Positions 57,787 through 64,000 of a stretch of DNA of 64,000 nt are shown piece by piece. Positions within the stretch are counted from its first letter, which is position 1. Every line of letters begins with the position of its first letter. The stretch comes from Achatina immaculata (lineage: Eukaryota > Mollusca > Gastropoda > Stylommatophora > Achatinidae). Position numbers and translations under genes: made by a program. The notes beneath the pieces were generated by a model. It was not told the DNA's origin and ran no database searches. It saw nothing but the letters and a program-made list of their open reading frames with translations. The DNA is taken from the NCBI GenBank assembly GCA_009760885.1, contig CM019721.1, forward strand, positions 19,265,805 through 19,329,804. The letters run 5' to 3'.

Positions 57787-59107
57787 CTGAAAATGAAATT
57801 CAAGACACAGTTTACAAACAAGCACATGTAAAAATTGTGGGAATGGGCTGTTTGTTCACACAAATTAAATTTTCATGATGCAAACTGGAAGAAAGCATAT
57901 TTATTTATACACAAATACTTGTAAAAACTTTGTTACACGCACTATTTATTCACACAAGTTAGTTATTATTTATTATAAAAACTGTGAGAATATGTTTATC
58001 ATTTTAAACAAGAAAGTAATGTAATATTTGGCTTGTGGCTTCATCAGATAATATTAACAAAAAAAAAAAAGAAAAAAAAAGAGATCAGATTATGAGGAAA
58101 AAAGGTGACATTTAAAGTATCACTGTAGTCTGCTAGGCCATAAAAAGTCTAGAGATGGTCAACATTTTACTCTGTATCTCTGATCACAACCCCGTGGCAG
58201 TCCTTCACTTTGTATCTCTGATCATGACCCCGTGGCAGTCCTTCACTTTGTATCTCTGATCATGACCCTGTGGCAGTCCTTCACTTTGTATCTCTGATCA
58301 TGACCCTGTGGCAGTCCTTCACTTTGTATCTCAGATCACGACCCTGTGGCAGTCCCTCACCTTGTATCTCAGATCACGACCCTGTGGCAGTCCTTCACCT
58401 TGTATCTCAGATCATGACCCCGTGGTAGTCCTTCACCTTGTATCTCAGATCATGACCCCGTGGTAGTCCTTCATCTTGTATCTCAGATCACGACCCTGTG
58501 GCAGTCCTTCACCTTGTATCTCAGATCATGACCCTGTGGCAGTCCTTCACCTTGTATCTCAGATCACGACCCTGTGGCAGTCCTTCACCTTGTATCTCAG
58601 ATCATGACCCTGTGGCCTGGATCTGGCTGTGCAGGTTTGAAATGTCCCATGACAGTTTTCTGGCTTGTGAACTTCTTCATTAATTCTTGCTCTATTAGCC
58701 ATTCTTGTGTGGTGGATCCTGAGTCTTTTCTTCCATTGCAAACATTCCAGTCTTGGGAAGGAAGGATGTCAAAGGAGGAGAGAGTAGAGAGAGAATGGAG
58801 ACAGAAGTGAAAGAGAGAGAGATGGAAGGAGGTGGACAGAAGAAATTGAGAAAGGAGGGATAAGGACAGCACGGAGAGAGAGAGAGATGGGGGAGGACAG
58901 GAGACAGAGAGAATGGGATGAGAACAGCAGACATGGGGAGACAGGGGGGATAGAAAAGATAAAGAGAACAGGATGAGGATGGAAGAGATGGAGGGAGGGG
59001 AGAATGGGAGACAGAAGAAAGAGAGAGAGAGAGAGAGAGAGAGACAGGAGGCAGACAGTAGATACAGAGAGAGTGAGGGAGAAGAACAAGAGGGGGAGAG
59101 AGGTGAG
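57295..59107. repeat. 1.85-kb tandem duplication, unit 2
   Basis: Second unit in the same orientation, about as similar as alleles would be. Differences are mostly single-base indels (for example one T fewer at 58029) plus a different GA-rich part (57040-57230 versus 58870-59040). Its 38-bp array is at 58155-58615. Confidence 0.9.
57700..57786 (-). pseudogene. Second copy of exon A with a 1-base deletion
   Basis: Same splice sites and almost the same sequence as 55870-55957, but 87 bases instead of 88. One base is missing in the AAAGTTAAAGTT stretch, so the frame shifts after YVLK. It lies in the second unit of a 1.85-kb tandem duplication. Either a real decayed duplicate exon or an assembly/consensus error. 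Confidence 0.8.
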
Positions 59108-59576
59108 GAGGACATATCTCAATGTGGGGTGTGGAAGGTGGACAGAAGAAACAAAGATAAGAGAGGAGGACAGAAAAGATGAAGAAGAGGATAACAGAAA
59201 AGACAGAGAGGAGAACAGAACAGATAAAGAGAGAGAGAGAAGAGAGAAGGGAGGGGAACAGAGAAACAGAAGAGAGAGAGAAGGGAGGAGAAAAGAAGAA
59301 ACAGAAGAGAGAGAGAGAGAGAGAAGGGAGGAGAACAGAAGAAATAGAAGTGAGAGAGAGAGATAGAAGGGAGGAGAACAGAAGAAATAGAAGAGAGAGA
59401 GAGAAGGGAGGAGAACAGAAGAAATAGAAGAGAGAGAGAAGGGAGGGGAACAGAAGAAACAGAAGAGAGAGAGAGAGAAGGGAGGGGAACAGAAGAAATA
59501 GAAGAGAGAGAGAAGAGAAGGGAGGGGAACAGAAGAACAGAAGAAGAAAGAGAGAGAAGGGAGGGGAACAGAAGAA

Positions 59577-59621
<45 letters not shown>

Positions 59622-60785
59622 AGGGGAACAGAAGAATAGAAGAAAGAAATGGAAGAGAGAGAGAGAGAAGGGAGGGGAACAGAAAAAATAGAATAAAATG
59701 GAAGAGAGAGAGAGAGAAGGGAGGGGAAAAGAAGAAATAGAAGAGAGAGAGAGAAAGGGGGGGGGGGGAACAGAAAAAATAGAAGAGAGAGAGATTGGAG
59801 GGGACCAGAAGAAACAGAAGAGAGAGAGAGAGAGAGAAGGGAGGGGAACAGAAGAAATAGAAGAGACAGAAAGAGAGGGAGAAGGGAGGGGAACAGAAGA
59901 AATAGAAGAAATGGAAGAGAGAGAGAGAAAGGAGGGGAAAAGAAGAAATAGAAGAGAGAGAGAGAGAGAAGGGAGGGGAACAGAAGAAATAGAAGAGAGA
60001 GAGAAGGGAAGGGAACAGAAGAAACAGAAGAGAGAGAGAGAAGGGAGGGGAACAGAAGAAATAGAAGAGAGAGAGAGAGAGGGAACATTAGAAATAGAAG
60101 AGACAGAGAGAGAGGGAACATTAGAAATAGAAGAGACACAGAGAGAGAGAGGAAACATTAGAAATAGAAGAGACAGAGAGAGAGGAGAGAGAGAGGGAAC
60201 ATTAGAAATAGAAGAGAGAGAGAGAGGGAGAAGGGTCAGAGGAGACAGAGGAGGGAAGAGGATGGCAGAGACAGAGGAGGGAAGAGGATGGCAGAGACAG
60301 AGGAGGGAGGGAAGAGGATGGCAGAGACAGAGGAGGGAAGAGGATGGTAGAGACAGAGGAGGAAGAGGATGGCGGCAGAGACAGAGGGGGAAGAGGATGG
60401 CAGAGACGAGGAGGGAAGAGGATGGCAGAGACAGAGGGGGAAGAGGATGGCAGAACAGAGGAGGGAAGAGGATGGTAGAGACAGAGGGGGGAAGAGGATG
60501 GCAGAGACAGAGGAGGGAAGAGGTTGGCAGAGACAGAGGAGGGAAGAGGATGGCAGAGACAGAGGGGGAAGAGGATGGCAGAGACAGAGGAGGGAAGAGG
60601 ATGGCAGAGACAGAGGAGGGAAGAGGATAGCAGAGACAGAGGAGGGAAGAGGATGGCAGAGACAGAGGGGGAAGAGGATGGCAGAGACAGAGGAGGGAAG
60701 AGGATGACAGAGACAGAGGGGGAAGAGGGACAGAAGAGATGGGAGGGGGTGGGGTTTCAGGACACCAGAGAGGGGAGAAGGACAG
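58760..60785. repeat. Purine-rich arrays (GA-rich, then 26-bp units)
   Basis: 58760-60235: irregular AGAGAGAGAAGGGAGGGGAA + CAGAAGAAATAG units. 60236-60735: about 19 units of AGGGAAGAGGATGGCAGAGA + CAGAGG. Nearly all-purine on the plus strand. Similar sequence recurs at 63345-63385 and 63825-64000 beyond the inserted elements. Confidence 0.93.
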
Positions 60786-60910
60786 TACAGGTTGATTGAT
60801 TGATTGATTGCTTGATTGATCTTTATTTCAAAAAGGTTAAGAATTGGGCACGCAGGCCCATCTGACATTCTGCCCTTTATCATACAACTTTCACTCTGTT
60901 CCAGACACTC
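60786..60910 (-). repeat. Dispersed family G 3' end, reverse
   Basis: (GATT)n tail, then CTTTATTTCAAAAAGG and GGGCACGCAGGCCCATCTGA. Interrupts the purine-rich array. The A/T-rich sequence to 61080 may be more of the same element. Confidence 0.65.
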
Positions 60911-61159
60911 TACAAATATGTTGCTCATATAACAAACATAATTAACAATAAAGTAACTACATACACATAAAAATGATTAACTACATACACATATAAATGA
61001 CTAACTATATACACATATAAATGACTAATTATACGCACATAAATGACTATCTACCAAACAAAAATGTCAATACTATTCAGAATAAACAATTAACTGAATT
61101 CGGTGTCTGTAAGAGCAGTCTAAGTTTCACGATCCATGGAGGCATGTAGTCTACATCAA

Positions 61160-62925
61160 ATAGATATTGGAAAAGTCTGTAGTTGTAGGAAGGAGTATAG
61201 TTTATGCAAAAACAGGAGACAGCAAAACTCTATATAACATACAGAAGAAGCTAACAGGTGCTATTACCTCCAGAGAAAGTCCAGACTTTAGCAAAACAGG
61301 CAGCCTATTAACATCAAGTAAAGACCAAAAGCAAAGATGTGCCAAACACTTCCAAGAAATACTTAACTGACCACACCCAAATGAATTAATCAATCTTGAA
61401 ACCGATATACCAGTCCCACAACTAAATGTCAACTTAGATGAAGTTACACTTAATGAAACTGAAACAGCAGTGAATCTAATGGCTAACAACAAAGCTGCAG
61501 GTGAAGATGAAATAACAGTCGAGATGTTAAAAGCTATTAACAGTGACAACACGAACCAACTACAAAGAATGTTTAATAAAATTTGGGAAGAAGAAAAGGT
61601 TCCTTCTAAATGGAAAATGGGAAACATTGTTAAAATACCCAAAAAAGGCAAGCTCAGTGACAGCAAAGGTGTTTTGTAAAATGAATCTGGTTAGAATTAA
61701 GGACGTAGTGGATACTGCAATGAGAGAAGAACAAGCAGGATTTCGAAAAGGGAGAAGATGTCTCGATCAGATCTTTACTCTAAGAATAATACTTGAAGAA
61801 CATATTGAAAAGCAGAAACCATTAATCCTGAACTTCACAGACTTTAAAAAGGCATTTGATAGCATACACAGAGATTTACTGTGGAAAATTTTAAGACTAT
61901 ATGGAATACCATCTAAAATTGTCAACATCATTAGAGATCTCTACAATGGATATGTTTATGCAGGCATGACAGAAGAAGGAATGAGTGAATGGTTTCAGAC
62001 CGAAACAGGCATGAAACAAGGATGTATAATATCTCCATTGCTTTTTGGAACTGCCGTAGATTTTATAATGATAAGATGCTGTACAGGTAAAACCGGCATT
62101 GATGGGTACATGGACCCAAATATAAGATTGTGATTTTGCAGATGACATAACTCTTATCAGTGACAATGTGAAATCGATACAGGAAAAAACAGATTCCTTG
62201 TCTTTCTTGGCTAGCAAAACAGGTCTTGAAATTAACAAAAACAAAACAAAAATAATGAAACTTCTTAAGGAAAAATATACGTAGAAGGAACAGTTGTTGA
62301 TGAAGTAAACCAATTTGCATACCTTGGCAGCTACATAGACCAGGATGGTAACACCAGGAATGAATTTAGAATTAGAATTGCAAAAGCAGCATCGACCTTC
62401 AAAAATCTTGAGAACATATGGAATTCAAAAGTTATAAGTACAAAAACCAAGTTAAGATTATTTAATTCAAATGTGATATCCAACCTCATTTATGCATGTG
62501 AAAGCTGGAAATCAACTAAAGAAATAGACAAAAAATTAGACTCTTTTGAAAAGAAATGCCTAAGGAAAATACTCGGTATAAAGTGGAACAAATTCAAGAA
62601 CAATGCAGAGATAAGACAGATGAGCAAACAACAACCTGTCTCATGGGTGATCAGAAAAGAAGATGGACATATAAAGGCCATGTGATGAGAAGAAACAATA
62701 AGAGAATACCAAAACAAGCTATCAAGTGGAGCACAACAGGCCAAAGAAAAAGAGGTTGATCTCGTGAAACTCTAAAGAGAACACTGTTAAAAGAAGCCAG
62801 TTTAGTGTGCATAACATCCCTTAATGAAGTTGAAAGACTCGCCAAGAACATGAAAGCTTGGCAGACAACTCTGCGAGCCCTATGTGATGTTTTTCGGCAT
62901 GGGAAGGATGTAAGATAGTTTATAT
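61160..62925 (+). mobile_element. Non-LTR retrotransposon family A, longest copy, frame-broken
   Basis: Reverse transcriptase in pieces. LMANNKAAGEDEITVEMLK is near 61480. EEQAGFRKGRRCLDQIFTLR, FTDFKKAFDSIH and KQGCIISPLLFG run at 61680-62130. A broken FADDITLIS follows near 62145, then the C-terminal AFESW-type region at 62470-62880. At least three frameshifts or stops. The 3' end carries the family's TTTTTCGGCATGGGAAGGATGTAAG motif in shortened form. Same family as the copies near 4.3, 9, 22.4, 23.2, 23.9, 26.8, 28.8 and 51 kb; clade uncertain (RTE-like/endonuclease-RT type). Confidence 0.85.
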
Positions 62926-63345
62926 TTTTTATACAGGATGGGATGGTATTCTAAAGATGAGCAGCAGAATAAGTAAGGCTTTTCTTGTAAAGATCAAGTC
63001 TAGGTTTTGGAAGACATATTTGTATGTTGTTCAAGCATTGGCTGCAATTTGGGCTAAATTTAAACAGATTCCATAGATAAAGTGGAGCATGCTGACAAAG
63101 AATTTGATGTACCAACTTGGCTTTGTTGAAGAGGAACCTGTTCTTATGAGGCAGTATTTTGATATGTTTGTGCTGGTTAGTTGTTTGTGCTTGATCTTTG
63201 TCATTAATAAGCTTTACTGCAAGTTTTTAAAGTGAGCAAAGCCTCTTTGTATTGAGCAACCATCCTAGACTGTTGAGCAATAGTCTAAATGTGTTTGTAT
63301 ATGTGATATGTAGTATGTCTACTTTGTGTCTTGATCATGCTTAAT
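62926..63345. other. Unassigned stretch between repeats
   Basis: Follows the family A element. Not repetitive within the window; no protein family recognised in any frame. Confidence 0.4.
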
Positions 63346-63385
63346 TTTGGCTAGAGAGGGAAGGAGAACAGTAGAGATAGAAAGA

Positions 63386-63820
63386 ATGAATGAATGATCT
63401 TTATTTTTAAAGGGTGAAGAATTGGGCATGCAGGCCCATCTTACACTCTGCCCTTTATCACTCCATCTTTCATTCTTCCCACACATTCGAGTTTAATACA
63501 AGTATGCAAATTACACAAGGGAAAAACATATCAAAAAGAGTGCAAAGTTAAAATATTACATTCACAATATAAGAGAAGACGTAATTAATCTAACAAGACA
63601 GCGTGCACACACACACAGGCATATACATAAACAAAAAATACATTTTCAGTACAGTTCTTTTAACATATATTCTTTAACATTCATTAGAATAATTTCTAAC
63701 AAGATCTAACAAGTTACTTTAAGAACTATGTCCTTTTAGAACCCGGTGGCTGGTGAGCCATGGGATGAGAGACTACTCGTTATTCTATGTAGGCAAGTCA
63801 ATATTGAAAAAGGTTTGAGT
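63386..63820 (-). repeat. Dispersed family G 3' end, reverse
   Basis: (GAAT)n tail, GATCTTTATTTTTAAAGG and GGGCATGCAGGCCCATCTTA; upstream part A/T-rich. The purine-rich array resumes at about 63825. Confidence 0.65.
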
Positions 63821-64000
63821 TAAGTAAGGAGGACAGCAGAGATAGAGAGGGAAAGAGGATGGTATAGATAGAGAGGGAAGGGAGGACAGGAGAGATAAAG
63901 GAGAACAACAGAGACAGACAGGGAAGGAGGACAGCAAAGACAGAGAGGGAAGGAGCACAGGAGAGGATAGAAAGGAAAGGAGGACAACAGAGACAGACAG

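Noticed and set aside
58695..60158. Long S/L/F-rich frames on the minus strand
   Set aside because: Translation of a polypurine tract; no domain, and parallel frames are open.

Overview
This 64-kb window is nuclear DNA from an animal. Genes are split by GT-AG introns, most of the sequence is dispersed retroelements, SINEs and long minisatellites, and there is a 100-N assembly gap at 45068-45167. The element types and the two conserved genes would suit a mollusc, perhaps a gastropod, but that is inference: no sequence here identifies the species.

Three coding units can be read through splice junctions. (1) A secreted GH18 chitinase-like gene on the minus strand fills the left half. Eight exons (30126 down to 377) join in frame into 354 codons, with signal peptide, GGW strand, DGLDMDWE catalytic motif (E148), the MTY(N)FHGGW strand and the NQWVGFDD region. 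The 3' end of the gene lies beyond position 1. (2) Four minus-strand exons (55957 down to 47139) encode PKD-domain sequence of the KIAA0319/KIAA0319L family. The first of these exons is duplicated at 57700-57786 with a 1-base deletion. Exons further up- and downstream are not in view. (3) A probable first exon of a secreted protein (plus strand, 36791-36912) and a Cys-containing downstream mini-exon (43978-44034) may belong to a small ShK-like gene; this is tentative.

The rest is mobile and repetitive DNA. At least five non-LTR retrotransposon families are present as 5'-truncated, mostly broken copies. There are two RNase H fragments (one with an intact active site), a dead mariner cut by the gap, a non-autonomous hAT element with 8-bp target duplications, several tRNA-derived SINEs, and two dispersed families with (GAA)n tails. 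More than 20 tandem arrays have periods of 14-69 bp; the largest is a 4.3-kb 24-bp array that begins about 10 bp inside a KIAA0319L-like intron. Long reading frames in arrays whose period is a multiple of three are artefacts of that period.

Layout: 0.4-30.1 kb chitinase gene with repeat-filled introns; 30.3-36 kb microsatellites, minisatellites and nested retroelements; 36.8-44 kb candidate secreted gene, an RTE-like insertion and C/T-rich arrays; 44.3-45.07 kb mariner, then gap; 45.2-47.1 kb dispersed repeats; 47.1-57.8 kb KIAA0319L-like exons and giant minisatellite with a 1.85-kb tandem duplication; 58.8-64 kb purine-rich arrays interrupted by retroelements. No CRISPR, operon or bacterial-type feature is present.
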